From Acidipila rosea (GTDB lineage: Bacteria; Acidobacteriota; Terriglobia; Terriglobales; Acidobacteriaceae): 64,000 nucleotides of DNA. Positions 16,085 through 25,600 of the stretch are shown here, piece after piece (position 1 is the stretch's first letter; every line of letters begins with the position of its first letter). Where the stretch lies: positions 496,001-560,000 of the forward strand of contig NZ_SMGK01000002.1 of NCBI RefSeq assembly GCF_004339725.1. The letters run 5' to 3'. Made by a program: the position numbers and the translations under genes. The notes below the pieces were generated by a model. That model was not told the origin of the DNA, ran no database searches, and saw nothing but the letters and a program-made list of their open reading frames with translations.

Positions 16085-17095
16085 TTATTCCTCGCAACCG
16101 CAGGAGCGGCGCACGACCAGCTTGACGGGCAACACCATCCGCATGGGCTTATGATCCTTGTCGGTGCTGCCGAGGCGGTCAAAGAGCAGTTCTGCCGCTA
16201 CCCGGCCTATCTCCGCGGCTGGCTGCCAGACCACCGTAAGGGTTGGCTGGAGCAGCTCGGCGAGTTCGAAGTCGTCAAAGCCGACGATGGCGATATCTTC
16301 CGGCACGCGAATCTTGAGCTTATTGCAGGCAGCCAGCACATAGCGCGTGGTCAGGTTGTTGGCGGTGAAGAATGCGGTAGGCGGATCGACGCGCTGGAGC
16401 ATGGCCTCAAGCACTGCACCGGTGACCTCGGGCGACGAGCACTCAAAGCTGGACTCGGGCTCAAGACCGTGGTCGCGCATGGCCTTGCGATAGCCGATCA
16501 GGCGCTCGGAGAGGGTATAGAGCTTCTGATTGCGACCGAGCAGCACGATGCGCTTGTGACCGTGCCGGTTGATGAGATGTTCGACTGCCTGGCGACTGCC
16601 GCTGCGATTGTGAACCAGAACCGAATCGTATTGCCCGCTGGGCTCGGGGCGGTCAAGGGTAACGATGGGCGTGTTCTCAAACTCGGCGCGGGTGAGCTTG
16701 GAATGGCGCTGCGAAGCGGGGATGACGATGAGTCCCTCGACATGGCGCTGCAGCATGAGCTGCGCTTCGCAGTATTCGGCGTCGGGATCTTCATTGGAGG
16801 TAGTGAGGATGACGGAGTAGCCGTGACTCTTGGCGACAACGTTGATCTCATGCGCGCACGTGGCGAAGAAGGGATCGTACAGGTAGGGCACGATGACCCC
16901 GATGCTGCGTGTCCGGGAACCGCGCAGGGCGCGCGCCATCTCATTGGGCCGGTAGCGCAGCCGCTCGATGGCCCGGCGTACACGCTCGGCTGTGAGCTCA
17001 TGTACGTGGGGCGAACCGTTCAAAACACGTGAAACAGTCATGGTACCGACGCCGGCCGCTTTGGCCACGTCGCTCATGGTTGGCTTTCGAGTCAT
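16085..17095 (-). CDS. LacI-family transcriptional regulator
   Basis: A 336-residue LacI/PurR-type repressor. The N-terminal helix-turn-helix TMSDVAKAAGVGTMTVSRVL and hinge helix (MARALRGSRTRSIGVIVP) bind DNA, and the periplasmic-binding-protein-like core binds a small effector, probably a sugar. The C-terminus ends in a CGCEE tail seen in some family members. Its target is unclear: the adjacent genes are motB (convergent) and a small basic protein, and no sugar-uptake operon touches it. GH39 and GH31 genes lie 10-20 kb away. The ATG is at 17095. Confidence 0.88.
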   Translation of the reverse strand: MTRKPTMSDVAKAAGVGTMTVSRVLNGSPHVHELTAERVRRAIERLRYRPNEMARALRGSRTRSIGVIVPYLYDPFFATCAHEINVVAKSHGYSVILTTSNEDPDAEYCEAQLMLQRHVEGLIVIPASQRHSKLTRAEFENTPIVTLDRPEPSGQYDSVLVHNRSGSRQAVEHLINRHGHKRIVLLGRNQKLYTLSERLIGYRKAMRDHGLEPESSFECSSPEVTGAVLEAMLQRVDPPTAFFTANNLTTRYVLAACNKLKIRVPEDIAIVGFDDFELAELLQPTLTVVWQPAAEIGRVAAELLFDRLGSTDKDHKPMRMVLPVKLVVRRSCGCEE

Positions 17096-17172
17096 CCGCT
17101 ACACCGCTTCCTGAAAGTTCTCATCCACGGCGAGCGGCGTCAAGATGAAGCATCAGTTAACAACCGCCCAGA

Positions 17173-17343
17173 CTAGGGTTCCTGCTGGTCGATCATCTCT
17201 TGCAGGGTGGATTTCCGCCGGGCGCCATGCTTCTTGTCTGCAATGAGCCTGACCGGCTTAGGCTGCCCCACCCGCTCGCGGGCGTTCGCCTTGACGGCCT
17301 TGACGGTCGAAAAAACCTTCTTTTTGCTTTTCTTCGCTGCCAT
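17173..17343 (-). CDS. Small basic protein of unknown function (56 aa)
   Basis: An ORF of 56 codons plus stop with ATG at 17343 and TAG at 17173-17175. The product is strongly basic: it opens MAAKKSKKKVFSTVKAVKAN and ends STLQEMIDQQEP. GAGAGAAG precedes the ATG by about 8 nt, a plausible ribosome site. A lysine-rich start like this occurs in small nucleic-acid- or ribosome-associated proteins, but no family is recognised. It lies between the LacI regulator and the zinc-ribbon gene, diverging from the latter. A larger overlapping frame at 17193-17543 was judged a shadow. Confidence 0.55.
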   Translation of the reverse strand: MAAKKSKKKVFSTVKAVKANARERVGQPKPVRLIADKKHGARRKSTLQEMIDQQEP

Positions 17344-17408
17344 GTCGGGCTTCTCTCGTTCTGTGGCATTATGAAATACTTTTGAGGGAACGCAAAAGGG
17401 GACAGGCG

Positions 17409-17690
17409 ATGGACGAGCGGGAATTTTTTGACGAGAAGCAGGAACAGCGGAACCACACGCTTACATGCCCACACTGCGGCAAGGCAGATGAATATCAACT
17501 TGGATGGCTGGTGCGCCGGAAGAAGAACGGCATCCCGCGTCATGCGGATGAGCGCGACCGGGCCCGTTTTGCCAAGGCTCAGTCCTATATGGTGCGGCGG
17601 GACGATCAGGTGGCCTGCAAGAATATTCGCTGCCGCAAGCGCTTTGAAGTGGCGGGGATACAGTCTGTCGCCTTTCTACAGTCGGCTTAG
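17409..17690 (+). CDS. Small zinc-ribbon-like protein (93 aa), unknown function
   Basis: A 93-residue protein with two cysteine pairs: CPHC near residue 29 and C-x4-C (CKNIRC) near residue 78. The pattern could coordinate one zinc. The rest is rich in charged residues (EREFFDEKQEQRNH; RKKNGIPRHADERDRARFAK). The ATG at 17409 has AGGGG 7-8 nt upstream; a TTG at 17382 is in frame but less likely. The next gene starts 2 nt after its stop, suggesting a shared transcript. No function is known to me. Confidence 0.65.
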   Translation: MDEREFFDEKQEQRNHTLTCPHCGKADEYQLGWLVRRKKNGIPRHADERDRARFAKAQSYMVRRDDQVACKNIRCRKRFEVAGIQSVAFLQSA

Positions 17691-17691
17691 G

Positions 17692-18492
17692 ATGATGCGG
17701 CACTTCGCGTGGGCGCTGCTCCTGCTGCTGGGAGTGAGCGCCGCCCGCGCGCAGAAGAGCTATCTCGGCTTTGACCAGAACCTCTATCCGGGCGATGCGG
17801 CGCTGACGAAGCTGCATCGGACTTTCTCCTACGCCTGCTACTGGCTGAACAACCCACCACAAATGAATACGAATCCCTGGACGGGCAAGCGCGGACTGCT
17901 GCGTGCGCAGGGATTTGGATTCCTGCTGCTTTTCAACGGCCGCCTCGACGCACAGCTCAAAGGCCGGGATGCCACAACGCTCGGCGGCGCAGATGGCGCG
18001 GCCGCGGTGAAAGCGGCGCTTGATGAAGGCTTTCCTATGCGCGCGGTGATCTTTCTGGACCAGGAAGAGGGTGGCCGAATGCTCCCAGAGCAGGCGGCGT
18101 ATCTTCGCGGGTGGATCGATGCAGTGAGGCGCGGCGGGTTCCGAGCCGGGGTGTATTGCTCGGGCATTTCAGTTCCTGAAGGCGATGGCTCGATCAGCAC
18201 GGCGCAGGATGTTCACCACCAGTTTCCGAAGGCAGCGCTCTGGGTAGCCAACGATGCCTGCCCGCCGTCACCGGGCTGCAGGCTGCGGGCGGCTCCGCCT
18301 GCCGGTAGCGGATTTGCAGGAGCGGAGGTGTGGCAGTTCGCGCAGTCGCCACGCCGTCCGCAGTACACCGCCGCCTGCGTGAAGACTTACAGCGCCGATG
18401 GAAACTGCTATGCTCCGGGGCTGCCGCAGACCGCGCAGAGCCTGCTGGATCTCGATACGGCCGCCAGCGCCGATCCGTCTGCCGGCCGCTGA
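17692..18492 (+). CDS. Secreted DUF1906 / glycoside-hydrolase-like TIM-barrel protein
   Basis: A 266-residue exported protein with signal peptide MMRHFAWALLLLLGVSAARA. The mature part begins KSYLGFDQNLYPGD, and later has VIFLDQEEGGRML and GFRAGVYCSG. Together these match the DUF1906 (Rv2525c-like) glycoside-hydrolase-like domain, a lysozyme-related TIM barrel with an Asp/Glu pair at the strand ends. Three cysteine-containing segments in the C-terminal half may form disulphides. Two in-frame ATGs (17692, 17695) follow the upstream stop directly. The substrate is unknown; peptidoglycan or glucan is possible. Confidence 0.7.
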   Translation: MMRHFAWALLLLLGVSAARAQKSYLGFDQNLYPGDAALTKLHRTFSYACYWLNNPPQMNTNPWTGKRGLLRAQGFGFLLLFNGRLDAQLKGRDATTLGGADGAAAVKAALDEGFPMRAVIFLDQEEGGRMLPEQAAYLRGWIDAVRRGGFRAGVYCSGISVPEGDGSISTAQDVHHQFPKAALWVANDACPPSPGCRLRAAPPAGSGFAGAEVWQFAQSPRRPQYTAACVKTYSADGNCYAPGLPQTAQSLLDLDTAASADPSAGR

Positions 18493-18582
18493 GATTCTCT
18501 CTTCCTTCATAAGGTTTTTTATCTTTAGGGGTGTCCAGCAAGAAGAGTAGACGGACTGATAAAGTCCGCCTAACGGCCCTCA

Positions 18583-18611
18583 TTGACCTCAAATAGGCAT
18601 CTTGTTATTCT
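18583..18611 (+). promoter_or_regulatory. Sigma70-like promoter of the fluoride-riboswitch unit
   Basis: TTGACC at 18583-18588 and TATTCT at 18606-18611 are separated by exactly 17 bp. Predicted transcription begins near 18618, about 8 nt before the riboswitch aptamer, so the aptamer is the first structure in the mRNA. A small 6-bp hairpin at 18552-18568 lies just upstream. Confidence 0.7.
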
Positions 18612-18625
18612 CTAAAAACAAATTA

Positions 18626-18695
18626 GGCGATGGAGTTCGCCACCAAACGCACGACCTTCGGTTGACGCTAATGACTCCTACATTTTTGTAGGAGG
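18626..18695 (+). ncRNA. Fluoride riboswitch (crcB RNA motif) controlling the CLC-F exporter
   Basis: The segment opens GGCGAUGGAGUUCGCC, giving stem P1 (18626-18629 with 18638-18641). It continues with CAAACGC, a small UUCG-capped stem and CUAAUGACUCCUAC. This matches the crcB motif consensus (GGNGAUG, AAAC, CUGAUGRCUCCU). The loop GGAGU at 18632-18636 can pair with ACUCC at 18674-18678 to make the pseudoknot of the fluoride-bound form. The same 3' strand (18675-18682) can instead form an 8-bp hairpin with 18687-18694, which hides the Shine-Dalgarno UAGGAGG. Fluoride binding should therefore free the ribosome site: a translational ON switch. Confidence 0.9.
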
Positions 18696-18699
18696 CCCA

Positions 18700-20487
18700 T
18701 TGCCCGAAACGTCTCTTCGCAACTCCCTCTCTGAACAACTCTATCTTTTCTTAGAATTAGGCCGTTGGATCCCGGTCTCCGCCATAGTTGGAATTATGGC
18801 CGGTTCGGCATCTGCATTGTTGCTGGCCTCGCTAGCCTTCGTCACCAGGATCAGGGAGAATCATGTCTGGTTGATCCTGCTTCTCGCGCCAGCGGGATGG
18901 CTGGTAGGACTGCTTTACAAAGAGTTTGGTTCAACCGTCGAGGGTGGCAACAATCTCATCCTGGAAGAGATCCACGACCCCACTTCGACTATTCCAATTC
19001 GAATGACTCCGCTGGTCTTGCTTGGTACGATCGTGACCCATTTTTTTGGAGGTTCTGCGGGGCGTGAGGGTACTGCGATCCAAATGGGAGCATCCCTGGC
19101 TGATCAACTGGCGCGTCCGTTTCGCATGACACCTCACGACCGGCGCATCCTGCTGATGGCCGGCATCAGCGCGGGCTTTGGATCTGTGTTCGGAACACCA
19201 CTTGCGGGCGCCATCTTTGGGCTCGAAGTGTTGGCGATTGGCAAGTTGAGCTATGAGGCGATCACGCCATGCATCTTGTCTGCATTCATCGGCGACATCG
19301 TGACCCACGCGTGGGGAATCCATCACGCGGTCTATCAGGTGATGGATGTGCCGAAGATGAGTGTCCGTGGAGTCGCATATTCGATCCTTGCCGGAGTTGC
19401 CTTCGGCATCATTGGGATGACGTTCGCGAAGCTCACTCACCTGGTGTCGCATACCGCTCGAAAGTTCATCGCGAATCCGACCTTACGTCCGGTAGCGGGA
19501 GGCCTGATCGTAACGGTGGCTGTTTTCGGTATCGGTACATCGAGGACCCTGAAGTACATCGGGTTGGGACTACCGACAATCTCCGCTGCCTTCATGGTGA
19601 AGCTACCTTTCTATGATTTTGCGGCGAAGATTCTCTTCACCGCTGTAACTCTTGGCACGGGCTTCAAGGGCGGCGAGGTGACTCCTCTCTTTTATATCGG
19701 CTCGACGCTGGGCAACGCGCTATCGCATGTCCTGCCGCTTCCCTCTTCGCTGCTTGCGGGAATGGGATTCGTGGCGGTGTTCGCAGGTGCAGCCAATACG
19801 CCAATCGCGTCAACGTTGATGGCTGTAGAACTCTTCGGCGCGGAGGCTGGCGCGTATGCAGCCATCGCTTGTGTGATCAGCTATCTCTTTTCGGGCCACG
19901 CGGGAATCTATCAAGCCCAGCGGGTGGGAAGGAGCAAAAATCTCAAAAACGTCGCCGAAGAGGGTCTTTCGATCGGGAGCGTGGCAACGCTGCGCATCGC
20001 GCCGGAAGAGAACCTTCTCGACAATCTCAACATTTATGGTTTCTTTGGAGGAATGCAGATGGAACATCTTGGCGTCTTGCGCATGTACTTTTCCGCTTCA
20101 GAGATGCGGCGGCCTGACTCGTGGTGGAAGCGTATCGCGCCGCAGGCGTTGGGTGCGTTCTTGCTGAAGCAGGCGAAGGACCATGGTATCGAACAGGCGC
20201 TCTTGCATCGTGTCATCGGGGGTTATCTGAAAGGACAGGAGCTTGCCATGGATACGGGAGAAATTCCGCCAGCCCGTCTGCCCCAGTGCCTCGAACTTGT
20301 AGGAGACAAGGAAGACTTGGAATCGTTTGTCAAGCATAACCGCGACCACCTGGCAAAGGTACGAGTGGTATTTCTGTATGGTCGAGAGGCGGAGATCGAG
20401 GCCGCCATTGAACGTCAAGAATTGGAAGAGGCTCTAGAGATGGAGCGTGACGAAAGCTTCAACGCGAAACCACGTGCTGAGGGCTAA
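18700..20487 (+). CDS. CLC-F type fluoride/proton antiporter fused to a DUF190 domain
   Basis: A 595-residue protein that starts at TTG, 4 nt after the TAGGAGG ribosome site. Residues ~20-410 are a CLC transporter. The anion-selectivity motif is GNNLI (83-87) in place of GSGIP, and the second motif is GREGT (121-125) with gating Glu123; both mark the fluoride-exporting CLC-F (eriC-F) clade. GTGFKGGEVTPLFYIG (319-334) forms the third. Residues ~457-560 (LGVLRMYFSASE, HGIEQALLHRVIGGYL, PQCLELVGDKEDLESF) resemble the PII-like DUF190 domain. The protein should expel fluoride using the proton gradient; the DUF190 part may regulate it. The riboswitch upstream supports this role. Confidence 0.88.
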   Translation: MPETSLRNSLSEQLYLFLELGRWIPVSAIVGIMAGSASALLLASLAFVTRIRENHVWLILLLAPAGWLVGLLYKEFGSTVEGGNNLILEEIHDPTSTIPIRMTPLVLLGTIVTHFFGGSAGREGTAIQMGASLADQLARPFRMTPHDRRILLMAGISAGFGSVFGTPLAGAIFGLEVLAIGKLSYEAITPCILSAFIGDIVTHAWGIHHAVYQVMDVPKMSVRGVAYSILAGVAFGIIGMTFAKLTHLVSHTARKFIANPTLRPVAGGLIVTVAVFGIGTSRTLKYIGLGLPTISAAFMVKLPFYDFAAKILFTAVTLGTGFKGGEVTPLFYIGSTLGNALSHVLPLPSSLLAGMGFVAVFAGAANTPIASTLMAVELFGAEAGAYAAIACVISYLFSGHAGIYQAQRVGRSKNLKNVAEEGLSIGSVATLRIAPEENLLDNLNIYGFFGGMQMEHLGVLRMYFSASEMRRPDSWWKRIAPQALGAFLLKQAKDHGIEQALLHRVIGGYLKGQELAMDTGEIPPARLPQCLELVGDKEDLESFVKHNRDHLAKVRVVFLYGREAEIEAAIERQELEEALEMERDESFNAKPRAEG

Positions 20488-20652
20488 GCAAAAAAAGGTG
20501 CTGCTCGCCGGAAAGCACATCGAAAGTCCACGGGATCCCTCAAAAGAGATCAGGAATACCTTAATTTGGTGGGAACACACCCTAACCGGTGATTTCCGCC
20601 CTCAGGTGGGTGCGGCCAGAGCGGGATTCGCGCTTCTGTCGTAACTCTTTGC

Positions 20653-20658
20653 TATTCT
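20653..20658 (+). promoter_or_regulatory. Candidate -10 element (TATTCT) for a leaderless queuosine-transporter mRNA
   Basis: TATTCT lies 9 nt before the ATG at 20668, with no Shine-Dalgarno sequence between. A leaderless or very short-leader transcript is inferred. Confidence 0.45.
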
Positions 20659-20667
20659 GCAGTTCCC

Positions 20668-21354
20668 ATGCGCAGCTATCGTTATCTGGACACCCTGACT
20701 ATCGGATTTATTGTTGTCCTGCTGGTTTCAAACCTGGTGGGGCCCAAAATCTGCCAGATAGGACCGCTCAAGGTCAGCGGGGCCCAGCTTCTCTTTCCTA
20801 TTACCTATATCTGTGGCGACATCTTTACGGAGGTTTACGGGTATGCGGCTTCGCGGCGGGCGATCTGGCTCGGCTTCTTCGCCATGGCCCTGCTCTCCGG
20901 GATGGGAGCGCTGGCGGTTGCTCTGCCGGCTGCACCGGGATGGAAGGATCAGCAGGCCTTTGCGACCGTCTTCCGGCTGGTGCCGCGGTTTGCGGTCGCC
21001 AGCCTTGTCGCCTACTGGGCGGGAGAGTTTACCAATTCCTACACGCTGGCTAAGATGAAGTTGTTCACCAGGGGCCGCTGGCTGTGGACGCGAACGATCG
21101 GCTCAACGATTACCGGACAGGCCGTGGATACAGCGACGGTGATCGTGATCGCCTTCTGGGGAATTTCGTGGCGCACGATCGGCATCCTGATCCTGTCCTC
21201 TTATTTCACCAAGGTGGTCTATGAGGTACTGGCGACGCCGCTGACTTACCTGGTGGTGAACCAGCTGAAGAGGGTGGAAAAAGTCGATGCGTTCGATCAA
21301 GCCACTGACTTCAATCCATTTGCGGTTCTGAGCCGCTCGTCGACGGAACTTTAA
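20668..21354 (+). CDS. yhhQ: Queuosine precursor transporter (YhhQ/VUT family)
   Basis: A 228-residue inner-membrane protein with about six hydrophobic segments. It shows the family pattern: LVSNLVGPKI in the first helix, then FPITYICGDIFTEVYGYAAS, then AYWAGEFTNSYTLAKMK, and VVYEVLATPLTYLVV near the end. YhhQ imports preQ0/preQ1 for queuosine modification of tRNA wobble positions. It stands alone; no que genes are adjacent, and no preQ1 riboswitch could be recognised in the 180 nt upstream. The CLC-F stop is 180 nt away, so it is probably a separate unit. Confidence 0.88.
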   Translation: MRSYRYLDTLTIGFIVVLLVSNLVGPKICQIGPLKVSGAQLLFPITYICGDIFTEVYGYAASRRAIWLGFFAMALLSGMGALAVALPAAPGWKDQQAFATVFRLVPRFAVASLVAYWAGEFTNSYTLAKMKLFTRGRWLWTRTIGSTITGQAVDTATVIVIAFWGISWRTIGILILSSYFTKVVYEVLATPLTYLVVNQLKRVEKVDAFDQATDFNPFAVLSRSSTEL

Positions 21355-21566
21355 CTTTTGTAACTTCGTATGATTTTGTTTGAAGCGTTTATGAACCCAA
21401 AGCATCTTTAAGACTGTCGATTCAGCACGGCCTGTGGGACTGGACTGCCCGAGGAAAGCGGCAGCCGGGACCTCCACTCCGTGGCAACATCTGAGCGTGG
21501 CGTTTGCAAGCGCGACCCTCTCCCCGACTGCACCTATTCTTTATCCGATATTAGAGGCCTAACGAA

Positions 21567-22667
21567 GTGAAACACCTGCCACGAGTCGCAGCTTCCCTTT
21601 TGCCGATGGCTGTGCCATTCCTATTGTTCACCGCAGGGTGCAACCGCAACGCAAACCAAGCCGCTGCAGCCCCTGCGATGCGCGCCATGCCCGTGCAGAC
21701 GGTCACAGTGGCTGCCACGCCGGTCCCGCAGAGTGATGATTATGTAGCCACGATTCGCTCGCGGCGCTCGGCGACCATTAACCCGCAGGTTGCCGGCAAT
21801 ATCACCCAGATCCTTACGCACTCCGGCGAGCACGTTCGCGCGGGCCAACTGCTCATGGTTATCGACCCGACCAAGCAGGAGGCGACGGTGCAGTCGCAGG
21901 AAGCGACGGAGAAGCAGAAGCTCGCCGTCTACGAATACAACAAGGGCCAGTTCCAGCGCCAGAGCGCGCTGTTTAAGGCCGGCATCATCAGCAAGGATGC
22001 TTTTGACCAGGCCCAGCAGTCCTTCCAGAACTCGAAGGCCGACTACGATTCGTCGGTCGCGCTGACCGCGACCCAGCAACGGGAGCTGGCCTACTACAAG
22101 ATCACGGCGCCGTTCGATGGCGTGGTGGGCGACGTGCCGGTGCACCTGGGCGACTATGCCTCGACGAGCACGATGCTGACGACGCTCGATGAAGACCGGG
22201 ATTTCGAGGCATATATTTATATTCCGACGGAGCGCGCTTCGGAGATCAGGGCAGGGCTGGCCGTCGATATTCTGAACAACAGCGGCAAGCTGATCGAACA
22301 CTCGACGATCTACTTCGTTTCGCCGCAGGTGGACAATCAGCTGCAGGGGATCCTTGCGAAGGCTAAACTCCACTCGCCTCCCAGCGTGATTCGCACCGAC
22401 CAGCTTGTAAAGGCACGGGTGATCTGGACGACCAAGCCGATGCCGACCGTGCCGGTGCTTGCGGTTACTCGGCTTGGCGGGCAAGCCTTTGTCTACGTAG
22501 CTGCCCAGCATGGCTCCGACTATGTTGCCCACCAGAAAGAAGTGCAGCTCGGGGACACTGTCGGCAACAACTATGCTGTACTCGGCGGCCTGGCGAATGG
22601 CGAGAAGGTCATCGTCTCAGGCACTCAATTCCTGGCAGAAGGCGCGCCAGTGCAACCGCTCGGCTGA
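21567..22667 (+). CDS. RND efflux membrane-fusion protein (AcrA/MexA-like lipoprotein)
   Basis: A 366-residue periplasmic adaptor starting at GTG 21567, with AGAGG about 10 nt upstream. The signal peptide ends in a lipobox FTAGC (Cys near residue 25). A biotinyl-lipoyl-like segment (SATINPQVAGNITQILTHSG, VRAGQLLMVID) flanks an alpha-hairpin (residues ~100-180), and a beta-barrel domain follows (YYKITAPFDGVVGDVPVHLG). It links the pump encoded 13 nt downstream to an outer-membrane channel. That channel is not encoded here, so a shared TolC-type protein is presumed. The 212 nt before it contain no recognisable gene. Confidence 0.9.
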   Translation: MKHLPRVAASLLPMAVPFLLFTAGCNRNANQAAAAPAMRAMPVQTVTVAATPVPQSDDYVATIRSRRSATINPQVAGNITQILTHSGEHVRAGQLLMVIDPTKQEATVQSQEATEKQKLAVYEYNKGQFQRQSALFKAGIISKDAFDQAQQSFQNSKADYDSSVALTATQQRELAYYKITAPFDGVVGDVPVHLGDYASTSTMLTTLDEDRDFEAYIYIPTERASEIRAGLAVDILNNSGKLIEHSTIYFVSPQVDNQLQGILAKAKLHSPPSVIRTDQLVKARVIWTTKPMPTVPVLAVTRLGGQAFVYVAAQHGSDYVAHQKEVQLGDTVGNNYAVLGGLANGEKVIVSGTQFLAEGAPVQPLG

Positions 22668-22680
22668 AAGGACGTAACGC

Positions 22681-25600
22681 TTGTTTGTTGATTTCTTCAT
22701 CCGGCGTCCGGTCTTTGCGACGGTATGCGCGCTGCTGATCATCCTCGCGGGGGCGGTTGTGATTCCGACCCTGCCCATCTCTCTCTACCCGCAGCTCGCG
22801 CCGCCGCAGGTCACGGTCACGAGCAACTATGTCGGCGCAAATGCGCAGGTCGTCGAATCCGCTGTCACCATTCCGCTCGAAGAGCAGATCAACGGTGTGC
22901 CGGGGATGCGCTACATCACCTCGACAAGCGCCAGTGACGGCACCTCGGCGATCACCACGACCTTCGACACGGGCTATGACCTGGACATCGCAGCGGTCGA
23001 CGTGCAGAACCGTGTCTCGACTGCTACGGGGCAGCTGCCGGCCGAGGTGAACTCGACAGGCATCACGGTGAATAAAGCGAACTCGAACTTCGTGTTCGCC
23101 GCCGGCATTTACTCCGAGAACGGCCAGTACAGCAATCTCTTCCTGAGCAACTACATCGACGTCTACGTGAAGGATGCGTTGAAGCGCATCAAGGGCGTTG
23201 GCGATGTACAGATCTTCGGCGAGCGCAAGTATGCAATGCGGGTGTGGCTCGATCCGGTCAAGCTGGCCGCCCGGCAGCTGACCGCAACCGATGTTTTGAG
23301 CGCGCTGCAGGAGCAGAACGTGGAAGTAGCAGCCGGCCAGCTGGGCCAGCCGCCTGCCGACCCGGATCAACATTTTCAGATTTCAGTGAACGCTGTCGGA
23401 CGACTAAGCACACCGCAGCAGTTCGACAACATCATCGTCAAGAACACGGCCAATGGAATTGTCCAGATCAAGGACGTGGGCCATGCCGAACTTGGCGCAG
23501 AGACCTATGCCAGCAGCCTGAAGTACAACGGCATTCCGGCCATTGGCTTCGGCGTGCAGCAGTTGAGCAACGCCAATGCGCTTGAAGTGGACCGTGCAGG
23601 CAAAGCTGCGCTGGCGGAGCTGGCGAAGTCCTTCCCGCCGGGGATGAAGTATGTGGTTGCCTTCGACACCACCACCATTGTCGGGCAGTCGATCCATGAA
23701 GTTGTGATCACGCTGGCTGAGGCCATCGTGATCGTCATCGTGGTCATCTTCCTCTTCCTGCAAGACTGGCGGGCGACCATCATTCCGGCGGTCACGATTC
23801 CCGTCTCGCTGGTGGGAACATTTGCTTTCATCAAGCTCTTCGGCTTCTCGATCAATTCACTGACGCTGTTCGGCATCACTCTCGCAACCGGACTGGTTGT
23901 CGATGATGCGATCGTCGTCATTGAAAATGTGCAGCGACATATCACGGAAGGCGATCCCGATCCTCACCATGCGACCTCGATAGCAATGTCGGAGGTGACG
24001 AGCGCTGTGATCGCGACTTCACTGGTGCTGATCTCGGTCTTCATCCCGGTGTCGTTCTTCCCGGGCACAACGGGCATCCTCTACAAGCAGTTTTCGCTGA
24101 CGATCGCCTTTGCAATCGCCATCTCGGCCTTCAATGCGCTGACGCTCTCACCCGCGCTGGCAGCGCTGCTGCTTCGCCGTGAGCGCGAGCATCATGGACT
24201 GCTCCACGCTATCGATCGCTTCATCCGGTGGATGGGCTCGACGTATGCGCGGGCGATCCATGTTGTGTTGAAGCTGCGCTACCTGATGCTGCTCATCTTC
24301 TTTGGCGGCCTCGCTGCCACGGTCTACATGTATCAGCATGTGCCGACAGCCTTCGTGCCGCAGGAGGATCAGGGCTTCCTGATCGTGCAGGTGCAGGCAC
24401 CACAGGGAGCATCGCTCTCGTACACAACGCACATCCAGGACGAAGCCGAGGCTGTGCTGGCGCAGAACAAGGACGTGCAGGGAGCCTTTGCTATCGGAGG
24501 CTTCAGCTTCGCCGGAAACGCGCCGAACTATGGGCTGATCTTCGTGAACCTGGCCCCATTCGATCAACGCAAGGGCAAAGGGCACTCCGCGGCTGACATC
24601 GTCACGGCGCTGCGCATGCAGATGCTGAGGATACCCGGCGCGCTGGTGATCCCGTTTGAGCCGCCGGCTATCAACGGTATCGGCAGCTTCGGCGGATTCC
24701 AGTTTGAGCTGCAGGACCTTGGCCGCAATACGCTGCAGGATCTTGATCGCGTGGCTCATACCATCGTGGCCAAGGGCGCACAGCGCAAGGACCTGACCGG
24801 GCTCTTCACCAGCTTCACGTCGAACGATCCGCAGGTGCTGGTCAATATCGATCGTGAGAAGGCGAAGTCGATGGGCGTGCCCTTCCAGCAGATCAGCGAT
24901 GCGCTGCAGGTTTACATGGGCTCGGAGTACGTCAACAACTTCGACTTCAACAATCGCTCGTATCGCGTTTATGTGCAGGCGGACAAGCAATTTCGCCGCA
25001 CGGCCGCAGACCTGCGACAGTTCTACGTGCGCTCGTCCAACAACGTGATGATCCCGCTCGACAACCTGGTGACGATCGAGCAGACATCGGCTCCGCAGGT
25101 CATCAGCCACTACAATCTCTTCCGCTCGGCGGAGATCGACGGCTCTGCTGCGCCGGGGCTTAGCTCAAGCCAGGGACTTACGGCGATGGAGCAAGTGGCC
25201 AAGCAGAACATGATGCCCGGAATGACCTACAGCTGGACCGGTCTTGCGCTTGAGGAGATCGAATCGAGCGGCAAGGCGATCATCATCTTCGGCCTCGGCA
25301 TCCTGGTCGTTTACCTCACGCTGTCGGCGCAGTATGAGAGCTTCGCGCTGCCGTTCATCATCCTGCTGGCGGTTCCGATGGCGGTGCTCGGCGCGCTGCT
25401 CGCGGTTTCGTGGCGCGGACTGCCCGACGATATCTACTGTCAGATCGGGCTGGTGATGCTCATCGGGCTCTCGGCGAAGAATTCGATTCTTATCGTCGAG
25501 TTCGCCGAGCAGCTGCGCCATGCGGGCAAGAGCATTGCCGAGGCCGCAATCGAGGCCGCGGAGTTGCGCCTGCGTCCCATCCTGATGACCTCAGTAGCCT

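Noticed and set aside
17193..17543. 116-codon minus-strand frame overlapping the small basic gene and the zinc-ribbon gene
   Set aside because: No ribosome site and it covers two better-supported small genes in other frames.
20447..20644. 65-codon frame across the end of the CLC-F gene
   Set aside because: Overlaps the fluoride exporter's C-terminus, has no ribosome site and shows no motif.
20488..20667. Possible preQ1 riboswitch before the queuosine transporter
   Set aside because: No preQ1-I or preQ1-II consensus could be fitted to the 180 nt.
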